Below are positions 49,641 through 63,830 of a stretch of 64,000 nucleotides of DNA, one piece after another. Numbering within the stretch: position 1 is the first letter of the stretch; each line of letters starts with the position of its first letter. The DNA lies in NCBI GenBank assembly GCA_023333565.1, contig JAJKFH010003198.1:828001-892000 (forward strand). The letters are read 5' to 3'. Position numbers and translations under genes: made by a program. Source of the DNA: Puffinus mauretanicus (lineage: Eukaryota; Chordata; Aves; Procellariiformes; Procellariidae). The notes under the pieces were generated by a model. The model was not told where the DNA came from. It worked only from the letters and a program-made list of their open reading frames with translations, and ran no database searches.

Positions 49641-51980
49641 CTCAAGTGCTTTTAGGTCACATTTTATCTTATCCTAAAGTTGACATCGAAAATAGATCAG
49701 TGACTCATGCCCTAAAACTGCCAATTTTTCTGTACTAAATCAAAGAGGAATCTGGGATGACTATATATATAAATGTTTACACTGTGGAATGTCTACTGTT
49801 AAGCAGTAGGAGTCCCACCAGCCTTTTTGGATATTTTGTATTCTTCATTAATATTGTGGCAGATACTGCAAGGAATATAATCTTTATGAGAGAGGCTATT
49901 GAACACCTCATGCTTTACTTTCGGAAAACACAGAAGTTACAGATGCAGATGAAAAGAACTTACATCTGCATCTCTCTCTCAGCACTCCCCAAAAGTATAA
50001 AGAAAAAGACATGGAAGGTCAATGAGGTCTGAGGCTTTTGCGTTGTCCTCTTATCCTCATTCAAAAGATAAACTGCACCTTACTAAACATCGCCTTTGTT
50101 TTTAAAAGCAATCTGAAACTGTCTTTTCTTGTTTGGTCTTTCTAATTTTAACTCTCCTCCTTGCATACAGAATTCCTCATAGAGGAGGTTAACAGTATAT
50201 TGCAATTAATAATTAGTCTGGGCTGAGTAGAATAAAAATAGTACAAGCCCAGGCAATGGTTGCAGCTTATAGTGAGAAATATAATCATGATTATACTCAA
50301 AGAAGATTGAGGAATGCAATCTGAATTCCACAAATGACACTTGGGATAAAAATGCAACCCAATATATTGCAATAACATTTTAAATTTTAATTTGAAATGG
50401 ATTTTGTTGTTGTTTTTCTTATAAGTATCTATTATGCATACAGGCCAAACTTTAATGATGCAACTATATAACTCACTGCATCACAGGAACATAAAGAGAA
50501 TTTGGCCAGTTTTAACATTATTCAGCATGAACTTGTTTTCCTCTATTTGTTTCTGACTAACCATCTCTTAAAACTGCTAATCTTTATGTTCATCTTTTGC
50601 ATACACCCGATCTTCATTTGTACCTGTTTTCTTTTACTGAACTTTAATAAACAAATAAATCACTTGCCATTTCTACACAGGTTTTTACTTGTAAGACAGT
50701 GGCATCCACTCCCACCAAACGTCTACAGCCTCTTGGTTCTTTCTGAGTCTCCTTTCCCTCCTGCGCTAGGCATGGAGGGCACACACGCCAGGAGCAGCCC
50801 TGCACCACAGCATACCACAGCAGAGGTACACACCACAGCTGGAAGGACACTGCACCCTCCAACTGCTCTTACTGTGTTTGAGGGGGTAATCTCTACTAGC
50901 TAACCAGCACTTGGGCTGCCACTTCACATTTTTGTCATTCCTGCCTCCTTATACCTTTTTGAAATAATATCTACAATACATAAACAAAAAATTATGTGTT
51001 TGAAGTATCATTTCAAGAGCCCAGTATATCTGCTCTTGAAAACAAATTAGTCTCTTCATAGTTCCCTACTGTCTGTGTGTATGATAACTTTTAGAGGGGA
51101 CAGACTTGCAGGTTTCCAACTGTTTCTCAAAGTCAAATATCTAGAATACAAAGTATTTCATTTTTCATCTTGTTTAAATTTTCTGTGATAAATGCTAAAG
51201 AAGTCTTAGACAGATCTCTTTGAGCTGTGCAGGTGTTCTCCTGTCTGTTTTTTAACCAGTTCTCCTGTGATCTTCAGCCTCATGGTTTTGCAAAGATAGG
51301 CATAAAATGCAAAGGGAACAGATATTTGGTTTAAAATAATTGTTCACCCTAGGCACAGCATACCATAAAAGAGCACTCCCTGCCAGGTAACTGAAGATTG
51401 TGGACGCAGATACTGAGCTCTTCTATAAGAAAATGTGCATAACAGGAGTCAGGGGAAATCAGCATTAGAGTGAATGTGAGAAAACTGTATACCTCATTTC
51501 AGAGAAAAAGTTGCACAGACAGGTAGCCCCGGAGCAAAAGAAACTCTTTTTCAGTTTCAGCATCTTGCCCTGTATTGTCGTTGTCAGATTAAAGTAATTT
51601 TCCCAATCACCAGTCTCAACTATGCTTTAATATTTTGAGAGAGATGAGTTTGGAGAATTTTCTGGTAGTAACAATCAGTAAGGGAACAGAAATTAAATAA
51701 CCAACATATTCAAAAACAAATAGACTCCGGAGTCCAAAAATAGACTCAGGTTGCTGTCACTGCTTTTTCTAAGTATTTAAATTTACATACTCATAAAAAT
51801 ATAAATCTGTCCTGTTCCAATACTGTAATTTTTAGCAAAATTGAAAAATTGGATTAAAATAAAATAAAATAAAAATGTTCTATGTACTTCTGATAAAACA
51901 ATTCATAGGCTTTAGAAATGGGACTACAGCTGCCAAAAAGGAAGTCTGCTGACTTATTTCTTTGTCATGATATTGTCGTG
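49641..51980. other. AT-rich unique DNA, no gene seen
   Basis: No gene called. A 133-codon frame (plus strand 50502-50903, non-ATG start) has a hydrophobic first half and no recognisable family. An (AAAAT)n microsatellite of about four units lies near 51857-51876. Confidence 0.5.
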
Positions 51981-52020
51981 GCATAATACTATTAATGTTC
52001 ATGCTGAATTAATATTATGC
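51981..52020. repeat. Short AT-rich hairpin
   Basis: GCATAATACTATTAAT and GAATTAATATTATGC form arms that pair almost fully around a loop of about ten bases. Confidence 0.75.
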
Positions 52021-55000
52021 AAGGCAGCTTAAGTTGAAAGCTCACTATGACATTTATAACCCACTTTTCCAAATACATTTGCTTATGAATCCCCTCACTA
52101 GCATGAGAAACTTTTCAGAAAGTGAAGTGTCATATTAAATATATTAAAAGCTTTGAAAACTGTAACATCACTATGCTTAAAACCACCCTTACGGTTTCTT
52201 CAAAGACAGATTATTCATGTACAAGAGTACGACCTTTCATATAAGTTTTTCACAATAAATGCAGTAGTTGTGAAATAAAATTACCTCTTCCACAGTAATG
52301 TTTTACTGAATATTTATTCATAAGTGCATGCATTCATAAAAGATAGAACAAAATGTTCTAGTATTTGGTTGTGACACAATTGAAATTCTAATTTTAAATT
52401 AGGTCAAAACATATAAGAAAAGGCTTCAGTGTGTGGAAGTTGATGAAGTAATTTCTGTATGACTCATTCAAATCCTGCCTCGAAAGGTAATTGTTATAAC
52501 CATTCATAAAGAGAAAATGCATCATCTGCTTTTCAATGCTTTAGGAGATTTGTGGCAATTATTTCTCTTAATAAGATCCTTTTTTTTCCCTGTAGAATAT
52601 TGATTAAGGACAAAGGACCACTTAAAAAGAGTAATGCTGTTATCCTTAGAGTGCAAAAGACACTTTTTCCCCACTTTCACTCCAATTAATCACTGAAAAG
52701 AGTTAAAAGATATTTATTTACTCCCACATTTTTGTCTGTATTCTAATAACTGTGTGCAGTTTGAATATTTCAAAATGTCAGATAGGTTATTTTAAATTGT
52801 TACTGTAAACGTTTTCAAATCCTGGGATATAGTTTAAAAATGTTTTTATTCCCTCTTTAAAAAAAAGAAAATACTAAAGATCTTAAAAATCCTCTGAAGT
52901 GGGATGTCCTTTTGTGGATGTAGCTGCATTACCTGCAGATGTTTTTTGCCTCCAGTCTGTCTCTTAGCTCCCAGGGTGCAGGATAATTCCCCTGCTGCTT
53001 TGCAGGATGGAGGAACTGTGTGGGGGTTTTAAAGTCCATGTCAGATAAAGTCAGCCGGGTGCACTCCAAACATCTTTGTCCTCTGTGTAACCTGCTTGCC
53101 TGCCTGCCTGCAAGGGATTAGGAAGAGCACACACATGATCTCTTTTGCTGGCAGAGGTGAAGAGATGGTAACCTGTGACTGAAAAGAAGCAAAAAATTGC
53201 TGTGGGGCAGAGAGAGGGAAAGGAACAGCAGTATGTACATCAGGCATGACTATTTGCAAAAGGAAAGCCGTGCCCTGGCTACAGGATCCTGAATCTAAAG
53301 CTGGATAATCAAAAAGGAATGTACAGTAGTTGGTTTTGGTGAGAATTGCTGAGCATGCTGGACTTTAAAACAGACTATGTATAAGCAAGGTGGAAATAAT
53401 GTTATCCAACATCAGCTGCCTAAATCTAGTCTGTACTAAATACAGCCTAAGCTGCATGTGGTCTAAGCTACTCAACTAGGCTTCTTCTACAGTCAATGAA
53501 GAGAAATGGACACCTTGAAAAGTGTAATTCATCGTTTGTTGTGAAAGGTTTCTAACATAGGAGATTCAGTCTTTGGAGCTACCTTTCTTTCCATAGACAT
53601 CAAAGTCAGCGTAGAACTGTTAATGTTTGAAGAACTTAAGTTTGATGAGCAGAATCCCACACAAATTTGCCATGGGTAATTGCTATTCCAGTTTTGAAAA
53701 ACTATTTACTAGGTAAATTAATCTCAGATGTAAATTAATCTCAGATTTAAATTGGAAATTATTATGCATATCTCAAAAGCAAGTATATATTTTAAGGGGA
53801 AAAAAAAAAGGTCTGAAAGCCATTCTTTGGATATTTCCCTTAGTAGGTTTTAGAAAGACAGCTAAAACTTGAGCACTAAAACTTACTAACCTTTTTGGTT
53901 TTTTTAAACTTAGGTTGGATTTTTGGGAAATTTTCAACCTGAGGATGTAATTCTTCCTTTCTTCTTCTCTAGCACTACTGTCTATATCAATGAGACTTTG
54001 ATCGCCCAGCTAAGGATTTTGTCTTAGTCAACCCAGTTCTCTACTACATTGTGCAATAATTTAAATCTTGGCAAAGGTGATGTAAGATACTGATAGTAAG
54101 GTAAAGATCTGATCAAGAATTCACTGACAGTAATGAGAGGTTTTTTTGGCAATAATACAAACTCTACAGAAGCAGATAGTGTCTGACTGATACCATTTTA
54201 CACCTGTTTTTTATAAAATAAATGATTCTTTAAGGTGCAAAACCAGTGAAGAGTCAGCCTCGTTTTAGCATTGTCAGCTCTACAACTTCTTTGTCTAACT
54301 GATGTCTACAGATTACTCTTTTACAGATTTATTTGGTAGTTTCAGAAAAATCTGATTAAATACTGGACATTGAGCTAAGATTTTATATATTACTTCAGGT
54401 AGCTACTGCATTTTCTTAAATCACATACAGTTTTGAAAGATGACTGTATATCCTCTTGATGAAAAGAGTTCATGCTCTGGTCATATGATGGATTTTTGTA
54501 ATCTGTACAATCCAACACATCAATTAATCACTTAAATAGCCCTTCCATATCAACATCCAGGAGTGTTTTTTCCCAAAGTATGGATCATGTACTTTTAAGT
54601 GAGACTAAGTCAAAAACAATGACAACGTTTGACAAAAAAAAAAAAAAAAAAAGAAAAAAAGAAGTACTTTTAACAGACTGCTGCTCAGATTCTGTTTCCT
54701 ACAAAGCTCAGATAAGAATGTTTAGAAGAATGGATGGCATCTGAACTGAAGATACAAATTATTTTCCATCATACTTCCTGTCTATTTGAGCACTTGCCTT
54801 TACCTTAATGAAAGAATAGTCTAGAAACACACTTAGAATAAGTGAAAGCAATTTTTAAATAACTTGCAACATATACTCGAATAAAACCCTTGCCCTATTG
54901 AAGTAAATACCAAATATCCATTAACTGCAATGAAGCCAGGATTTCATCTCAGCAGTTTTAAACTTAATCTTTCTTTATGGCACTCTTAGGGGCCATTTAT

Positions 55001-58000
55001 GTCCTATGGGTCTTGATCCACATATCAAATAGCTTGATGGCTGTCAGATAGATGATGCTTGTGATATTTGTCTTCAAAGTGAAAATGAAAAAGAGAGGGA
55101 GAATTTTAGAGGAGCCAAAAAGCAAGTGATTCTTCCATGATGCACAGAGGAGAGGAGCTATGGAAACAATACTGTCTCATAAACCAGCATGGTTACTTGA
55201 AATTGCCTTCTGATGGCAAAGCAAAAGAGAAAATTGGGGTGTTGGTTGGTGACATCCTAGATCCAGTTACAAAGTACAGGCCTCAAGGACAGTATGAGAG
55301 GGAGATTCAAGATGCAAAAGATTTATATTTTCACTTTGCAGGTTCTTACTGACATTTGAAAGACAATAAACTATTTCAGACAACTATATCATATGTTGGT
55401 AATTTGGAAGGTTTGTGAGCTTTCCTATAAGTAGTTCAAAGACTATGATGCTAGAAAAGGAGCTGATGACAGCCCAGTTTTGTTTCTTTCTCATTTTTTT
55501 TAGTCGTTCTTTAAGAAAATCATTGAAACGTGTGCACCTAGAGGTTTCTTTTACGTAGTCTAATATACTCGTATTAATAAAGAAGACCACAGTTTACAGG
55601 GAAAAGTAATATTCTTTATTAGACCAAACAATATAGCTGGAAAAAAAAAGAGATAGCTCTTCCAATTTTTCTAAAGCTACCAAATGGTCCAATAAAAGAT
55701 ATTATTCCCTATTCTAACACCATCAAAATTTAGCAACAATAATAAAGAAGGATGTTTCATTCCTGAGGTTGGGTATACAAAAAAAAACATTTAAAAAATT
55801 CTTAGCTTCTCAAGTACTTTTGGAAAAAAAGTGAGATGAACTAAAAATAGTGTTTTGAAATGTTTTGCTTAGTTGGAAAAATATAAAAAACAGGGAAAAA
55901 AATCTCCCTTCAAATATAATATTTTGTTTGATTTGAAAAACTGAATTTTGATTTTAAGTAAACATCAGTGTTTCATTTTCAAAATGTTGAAATAAAACAT
56001 GCTGTTTTTTCTCAAGATTATTTCTGTTTATTTAAATTGAAAAACATCTTTGCTCACTTCTGATCATTTGCTACTTTTCAATACTTTTATCCCATATTAA
56101 CTAAGGCAATATATATCTACTCCAGAAAGTTTTTAATTCAGAAGTCTACATCCGGATTGATCTGAGTCAAATATCAACATGTTTAACTTCAGATATATGA
56201 ATCGCATAAGTTAGAAATTTGGTCACTTGCTCTAGGGTTCCTCTATAAAATATGGAAACGTCATAGCAGACCTTAGGTAAGCTGAAATATTCTTTGGGAC
56301 ACCTTCCTCTCTGCATGGGCAATTTGGGGGAATTTTATCAACTATAATTTTAATTTACCTGAACTAGGTGGCTAAAGTTAGGTAGGATAAAAATATGTCT
56401 TAAATATCTGATAAACTTCTTAAATATTTTATAAATATCTTAGATAATGATTGGGGTTTTTTTTTGGTGATAATAAACATTTTCCTCTTATTTGCTGACT
56501 GTGTAGGATGATATTTCTGTGTTTTGCTTACACTATTTCAATTCTGCATTACATAGTACATTAAAAAAAAATACTGAGCATTATTTATCTGTTTTCATTA
56601 AGGTCTGATTCAGCAGCATACACGAACACAAAGTGTATGATGCTAATCAAACTTTGGCTGTCTGTTAGGGTTTTGCATTTAAATATGACAGCATTATATC
56701 ACTATTAGTGAGGTAAATAAACCTTGACTAGCTTCTCTCCAAATCAAGTTGCCTTCTTCAGCAACAGCCAAGGACTGGCAGTCTTATAGCTGCTTATACT
56801 AAATGTGTTATGTGCCAAGTTGTTCCAAATGTTTCTATTTATTTTCTTTCTGCTGTTTTTAAGGTTTATATATGTGTGTATGTGTGTTTATTTACGTATA
56901 ACAGCAATTGAAAATTCTTCTTTGCATTGATTAATTTTTGTTTAAGGAACATGTGATTCATCAGCTTCGTTCTTCTATGCCATAATAACTGGGATACATG
57001 TCTGAAATGTAGTGAATTTCAAAAGAGGAGTTAAACATAATTTACAGTATTCAGCCTGCCCTAGAATCTAACCTATTCTTTTTCCTCTTCTGAAAGAACT
57101 TCCTTCTTTTCCCTGTTGATGTATATATTCACACAAAACAGGGATAAAATCCCTGAGCTTTGATCCTGCCGTTCAGCCTATGTGGGCACCGCTGATCCAA
57201 TTGCCGGATCACGGCCCAGCCAAATAAGCACAGGAAACAATGAACTGACTGAACACAAAAGGCTGTTACTGATCTCTGTGGGTGTTTTGCCTCAATAAAA
57301 CTGGGCCCTTAAGTAATAGAATCAGAGCTCTAAATCTGAAATAAAGATCCATGTCTGAGGCTGCTAATTGTTTTCTGTTTTCAATATTTAAAATGCATAA
57401 TTTCTTTCTTTTTTTTTTTTTTTTACTACAGAAAGGAAAGAACAAAGGAAAAGAAAATACTTCTGTTCCAAGAGGAGGAGACCATTCAATTTGTTGGTGA
57501 ATCATTTTTCCCATCTAGACTTATTATTTTCAATACATTGTACAATACTAATTTTAAGACTCAAAGAAATAAACATAGGGGAGTAATACTGTGTAGGGAT
57601 GGAATAGTATTAAACAATGACAAAATAACACTTTATAATGGCTAGGCCTAAGACTTAAGAGTTTGGACTCCCCTAAGTTTTTTAATTATTCAATCTGCTA
57701 GCAATGTGTTTTATGATTTTGTTTTGTCCAGTATAACTTCTATGCTCCACTTTACTGATATGTAGGTATAAGAAGAGTGGTATCAATATAATTAATTGAA
57801 GCCTGCCCTGAACATTGATAAGTTCGATGGCAATATTTATAGATTGTTCCAAGACCATTTGATTGAAAGAAGTTCTTTTATGCATGATTTCAATGAGCAA
57901 CCAAGAGGTTCATTTATTTGATAAGATCTGCTTTGGCTAATCTTATTCAATCCACTCCTTTAGAAGTGATTAAGAAACACAAGAGGTAAGGTCCATGGGA

Positions 58001-61000
58001 CATTTGACTTTTTGGTGATATAACACAGCTAAAACCAGGAACTGAAACTGAAGCTTCCTGATTTTCAAAGAAGAAAAATAGTCTTTCCACAGAAAACTCC
58101 ATGCCCTTTCCAAATGGCTATGATCTTCTTCTGATTCTGATTAAAGATCATGGCCACAAACATCCTTGGTAAAGTTTTTGGTATTTCTGCTTACCTCCTT
58201 ATTCTTCTCCCCTTCTTAAACCTAAGAGTCTAATTGCATTTAATGAAAAGCTGTGGCCCTATGAAAAGGGACAATGCTTTCTGAAGGCACATAATTCATC
58301 TCAACTGTTATCCTGCATCATTCTGTGATGGGCGCTGATACAAGAGGCAAAAAGAAGTAAATCAGATACATCTTTAAACCTAGATATAGTCTTATCTTAG
58401 AGTGATAAAATGCCTGTTTCTAACTTAGATTTAGGTGTGTTTGCTCAAACGGTCTACTTCTATCCCATAATTTGTTTTAATTTTCTTAAACATATCTAAA
58501 AAATTCCATGGAGTATAGTCCTTTTACACTAACTTTCTGACAACTACAATCTTTTTAAAATGAGAATAAACATAGCTCTCTTATAGGGATTAAACTAGAT
58601 CTGGATCATCAAGAAGAGATACCACAGTTTTTGTGGCTTAGACATAAACATAAACAGTGAAGTTTAAATTCAGTCTGAAAAATTGGATATAAACAAGAAC
58701 TCACATCTCAGTTTTAGCTGAGTGTGCTATAAATATATAGCTAACAAGCCTGTATTAAATAAAAAAAAAAAAAAGCCGACAAAGTAAAATAAACAAACAA
58801 AACTTTTCCCAAATTTCAAGGACTTTTGAACTTCATCCAGGCTCAGCTCTTATTTGGAAATGATCTAAAAGTAAAATCTAATCACAGCAAGATTTTAAAT
58901 GATGATTCAACTAAAGACACTGTCATGTCCTAATGATAAATATACTTCAGAGGAACATTAGGAAAGTTTTTATTTTTTGCTTAATTAAAAAATGTGGGAG
59001 AAAGTGTCCTCTCATTAACGTTGACTCTGTGTTAGCTAAATTTGTTGTTGCAACAGGAACAACTGTTTACATGAAAGCCTTAAGCAGGACTGGGAGAGCT
59101 GATTTTTTTTTCTCTTAAGAAAATATTTCATATTTATGACAGTGTTTTCATATGAAGTAAAATTTTGAGTTCAACAGCTCCAGTTTAGTGGTCTGTCCTT
59201 TGGCAATGTGATATAAAGGTCCTTGTAAAACATATGCTATCACATGTAATCTCTACTACACAGGGGAAAAAAAAGAGTACATTTCTATTACATACATAAT
59301 ACAACCACATAGAGATTAATCCGTGTTGTCTTTTAAACCTGGTTCTGGATGTTGGCAAAACAGAACAGGGATGCAAATACATCTCACATTATATGACAGC
59401 TTTGCCATCAACCTTGGACAGCTCTGCTCACATTGTTTGTTTGTGTGTTTTTGGTGTTTGGTTTTTTTTTTTTTTTTAAATACAGTAGTAGAATTTATAG
59501 TAGAATTGTAGAGAAATTTATAGAAGATTATAGAGGAAGTCCAATCATATACTTTGGATTACATGCTTAACTTGAAGATATCTAATGTTTGTCCAGCTTC
59601 TACTTAGAAAGCAGACTGTTCCAACTGAAATCTCCATGTAGCAACAAGCTTGTTTAGTCTGGGAGTAATAAAACTAGAGACGAAAGTGAAGAAAACTCAT
59701 CATTGTGAATTTCTGTTCAGATCCACTACTATGTAAGTGGGAATTAAGGGATTTTTGATCCAGAAGACTTCTAGAAATCCACAGTCTCCTGAGGAAAAGA
59801 CAGACAGATATCGCAAGCAATAATTTTCAGTTCTACAGGTACTTTTACGTATTATTAAATCATGCAAACAAGTATATGTACTACCTCATCACAGCATCAT
59901 TTCATTTAGGACCTCATTGCAGATAAATAAGTCTCACCATTGCCAAGATGGAAATCAGCATATCTCAGTGAGTAGTAATATGAAACAATAAAGAAACTCG
60001 GGAAATGTTTCCGTGGTTGTTTTACTCCATCACAAGTGGAAGCTGGTATCCGAAGGGAGCAATCTCACTTTTCTAATTGCTCCAGTTGTGTTTTCCTAGT
60101 TTTTCTTTACTATCCCTATTTGCACTGTGAGACAGAAGGAAGAACTGTTTAGGCTGAGAATGGACCCCATTAAAAAAAAAGGGTTTTTAGCTGGATCTTG
60201 TCTCTGTTCCTCAGGTAGCTCTATAAATGTTAGCGCCACGAAGGTGGCAGAACTTTCGATTTCACTCTCTGCTTCTGTCCATTTAAGGTAAGAGTGAAAT
60301 CCTTAAGAAGTATGGTTTTAGTGAATTTAACCCAGGTATCTGTGGGACAGCAGATACAAAAGCTATGACTTAGCGAGTAATTGCATCATTTGGAAATACC
60401 ACAGGTGTGTAATTTACATGTTCTCCATTAGAAGTTGATTTGACATTTAGGCTTACTATATTGTTATACCACATGTGACGATGCATTTGTTTTGGTACCA
60501 AGATTGCTTCCTGGAGGGTAAATCACTTATAAAGTTAAAAAATGCAGAATTACATGAGTTGTCTTTGGCTAACTTTCATCTGAGCTTTAGTAAGCTTGGT
60601 AATTAACAGAAAATGTTTTCTCCTTCTTACATACAGTAATAAAAGCTGAATCTTTCCCCTGTTGTCTTCTCTTTTTAAAGCACAGAGTTTCCTTTTGCAA
60701 CTTTAGAAGTTTATCTTAAGCTGATATGTGTATGTGTGTTTTAACACACGTGTGGTCTGTTAGCAATTTCTGTGGTCTGTTAACAAGTCCTAACTTGACA
60801 AGATTAATTAATTACCTCAAGGCTGGTGTTTCACTTTGATTTTTTAAAGCATCACATACCTTTCTATGCCAGACAGCTCCACTCAGGTGAATTTTCACAG
60901 ACAGAATAGGCTATTATGAATTTAAAAAAAAAAAAAAGAAGAGCTGGAAAATTGTGCTGGTATGTAAAAAAAAAAAATGGGCTTGGCCTTTAGTGGTAAC

Positions 61001-61112
61001 TCTGAGCCAGATGCTGTACCCTAGGGAGAATGCTGAAAGACTGTGAAACACAGACGCTCTCCAAATCATAACAGAGGAATATAATTCTGAAATTGGCCTT
61101 CTTAAACAGGTT
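52021..61112. other. AT-rich unique DNA with scattered small repeats, no gene seen
   Basis: No gene or mobile element recognised over 9 kb. Small features are a 17-base tandem duplication TAAATTAATCTCAGATG at about 53714-53748, an A19 run (54634-54652), A/T runs near 57411-57424, 58760-58774 and 59462-59478, and a 20-base tandem duplication TGTGGTCTGTTARCAA... at 60751-60790. Open frames stay below 83 codons. Confidence 0.5.
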
Positions 61113-61203
61113 ATCATAGAATCATAGAATCATAGAATCATTAAGGTTGGAAAAGACCTCTAAGATCATCGTGTCCAACCGTCAACCCAACACACCATGC
61201 CCA

Positions 61204-62483
61204 CTACACCATGTCCCTAAGGGCCTCATCTACACGTCTTTTAAATACTTCCAGGGATGGTGACTCCACCACTTCCCTGGGCAGCCTCTTCCAAGGCCTG
61301 ATCACTCTTCCAGTAAAGAAATTTCTCCTAATATCCAATCTAAACCTCCCTTGGTGCAACTTGAGGCCATTTCCTTTCGTCCTATCGCTAGTTACTTGGG
61401 AGAGGAGACCAACACCCACCTCGCTACAACCTCCTTTCAGGTAGTTATAGAGCGTGATGAGGTCTCCCCTCAGCCTCCTCTTCTCCAGACTAAACAACCC
61501 CAGTTCCCTCAGCCGCTCCTCATAAGACTTGTGCTCCAGGCCCTTCACCAGCTTCGTTGCCCTTCTCTGGACACGCTCAAGCACCTCCATGTCCTTCTTG
61601 TAGTGAGGGGCCCAGAACTGAACACAGGATTCGAGGTGCGGCCTCACTAGTGCCGCGTACAGGGGCACGATCACCTCCCTACTCCTGCTGGCCACACTAG
61701 TTCTAATACAGGCCAGGATGCCATTGGCCTTCTTGGCCACCTGAGCACACTGCCAGCTCATGTTCAACCGGCTGTCAATCAGCACCCCCAGGTCCTTTTC
61801 CTCCAGGCAGCTTTCCAGCCACTCTTCCCCAAGCCTGTAGCATTGCCTGGGGTTGTTGTGGCCGAAGTGCAGGACCCGGCACTTGGCCTTGTTGAACCTC
61901 ATACAGTTGGCCTCGGCCCATCGATCCAGCCTATCCGGGTCCCTCTGCAGAGCCTTCCTACCCTCCAGCAGATCAACATTCCAGCCCAACTTGGTGTCAT
62001 CTGCAAACTTACTGAGGGAGCACTCGATCCCCTCATCCAGATCGTTGATAAAGATATTGAACAGGACCGGCCCCAAAACTGAGCCCTGGGGAACACCGCT
62101 CGTGACCGGCCGCCAACTGGATTTAACTCCGTTCACCACAACTCTCTGGGCTCGGCCGTCCAGCCAGTTTTTTACCCAGTGAAGAGTGTACCTGTCTAGG
62201 CCATGAGCCGCCAGCTTCTCTAGGAGAATGCTGTGGGAGACAGTGTCAAAGGCCTTACTGAAGTCCAGGTAGACCACATCCACAGCCTTTCCCTCATCCA
62301 CTAAGCGGGTCACCTGGTCATAGAAGGAGATCAGGTTGGTCAAGCAGGACCTGCCTTCCATGAACCCATGCTGGCTGGGCCTGATCCCCTGGTTGTCCCA
62401 GACATGGCTTGTGAGCGCCCTCAAAACAAACCGCTCCATGATCTTCCCCGGCACCAAGGTCAGGCTGACCGGCCTGTAGTTCC
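61204..62483 (-). pseudogene. CR1 ORF2 reverse transcriptase and C-terminal domain
   Basis: An open frame of 417 codons counted from a TTG at 62457 continues upstream to the frame break near 62483. It encodes the CR1 reverse transcriptase. Counting from 62457, the YLDFSKAFD catalytic motif is at residues 63-71, [10 protein letters not shown] at 121-130 and the catalytic FADD box at 151-154. The rest is the C-terminal domain, with [34 protein letters not shown] and a final [20 protein letters not shown] segment, ending DEALRDMV before the stop. No internal stop remains, showing a recent insertion. It is not a host gene and there is no sign of expression from its own promoter, since the 5' end is missing. 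Confidence 0.95.
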
Positions 62484-63830
62484 CGGATCCTCCTTCCGGC
62501 CCTTCTTATAGATGGGCGTCACATTGGCGAGCCTCCAGTCGTCCGGGACCTCCCCAGTTAACCAGGACTGCTGGTAAATGATGGAGAGCGGCTCGGCAAG
62601 CTCCTCCGCCAGCTCCCTCAGTACCCTCGGGTGGATCCCATCCGGCCCCATAGACTTGTGAGCGTCCAGGTGACGTAGCAGGTTATTAACTTCTTCCTCT
62701 TGAAGAAGGGGTTTATCCTGCTCGTCGTCCTTGTCTTCCTGCTCAGGGAGCTGAGTACCCTGAGGATAACTGCTCTGACTATTAAAGACTGAGGCAAAGA
62801 AGGCATTGAGTACCTCAGCCTTATCCTCATCCTTGGTGGCAATGTTCCCCCCCGCAACCAATAGAGGATGGAGATTCTCCTTGGCTCTCCTTTTGTCATT
62901 AATATACTTGTAAAAGCATTTTTTGTTGTCTCTCACGACAGTGGCCAGGTTGAGTTCTAGCCGGGCTTTTGCCTTTCTAATTTCCTCTCTGCACGACCTA
63001 ACGAGATCCCTGTACTCTTCTTGACTTGCCTGCCCCTTCTTCCACAAGTGATAAACTCTCCTTTTTTTCCTGAGTCCCAGCCAGAGCTCCCCGTTCAGCC
63101 AGGCCGGTCGCCTTCCCCGCCCGTTCTTCTTGCTGCACATGGGGACAGCCCGCTCCTGCGCCTTTAAGACTTCCTTCTTGAAGAACGTCCAGCCTTCCTG
63201 GACCCCTTTGCCCTTCAGGACTGTCTCCCAAGGCACCCTCTCGACCAGTGGCCTGAGCAGGCCAAAGTCCGCCCTCCGGAAGTCCATGGTAGCGGTTTTG
63301 TTGGCCCCCCTCTTTACTTCACCAAGTATCGAGAATTCTACCATTTCATGGTCGCTAAGCCCAAGCCGGCCTCCAATCACCACATCTCCCACCAGTCTTC
63401 CTCTGTTTGTGAACAGGAGGTCAAGCGAGGCACCTCCCCTGGTGGGTTCGCTTACCAGCTGTGTCAAGAAGTTATCTTCCACACACTCCAGGAACCTCCT
63501 CGACTGTTTCCTCTCTGCCATTTGGTATTTCCAGCAGACGTCCGGAAAGTTGAAGTCCCCCACGAGATCAAGGGTTAGCGACTGGGAGACTTCTGCCAGC
63601 CTCTTGTAGAATATTTCGTCTGCCTCCTCGTCCTGGCTAGGTGGTCTATAACAGACTCCCAGCAGGATATCTGCCTTGTTGGCCTTCCCCCTCATCCTTA
63701 CCCACAAGCACTCGACCTCATCATCACTACCATTGAGCTCTAGACAGTCGAAGCACTCCCTAACATACAGGGCTACCCCACCGCCTCTCCTTCCTCGCCT
63801 GTCCCTTCTAAAGAGCTTATAGCCATCCAT
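62460..63830 (-). pseudogene. CR1 ORF2 endonuclease and RT N-terminal part
   Basis: An open frame of 456 codons from the first methionine (63830) covers the apurinic-like endonuclease that nicks target DNA, and then the start of the reverse transcriptase. Visible endonuclease landmarks are RRGGGVALYVR (14-24), GVCYRPPSQ (58-66), GDFNFPD (91-97), LDLLFTN (136-142) and the catalytic SDH (159-161). Upstream of the methionine the frame remains open to the SETWW motif, whose glutamate is catalytic, until the truncation near 63869. The first endonuclease motif is therefore absent. The reverse transcriptase part includes [21 protein letters not shown] and [13 protein letters not shown]. It then reads out of frame through TTGRSA to a stop because of the missing base near 62483. 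Confidence 0.93.

Noticed and set aside
50502..50903. 133-codon plus-strand open frame with a hydrophobic N-terminal half
   Set aside because: Non-ATG start, T-rich sequence explains the hydrophobic half, and no family is recognised.
55137..55352. 71-codon plus-strand frame with protein-like composition
   Set aside because: Too short to support and no family recognised; no splice sites or retrocopy signs flank it convincingly.
57150..57240. Possible old DNA-transposon-like element around GATCCTGCCGTTCAG
   Set aside because: Weak partial resemblance only, with no terminal repeats found.
63130..63609. 159-codon plus-strand frame inside the young CR1
   Set aside because: Antisense shadow of the endonuclease frame.
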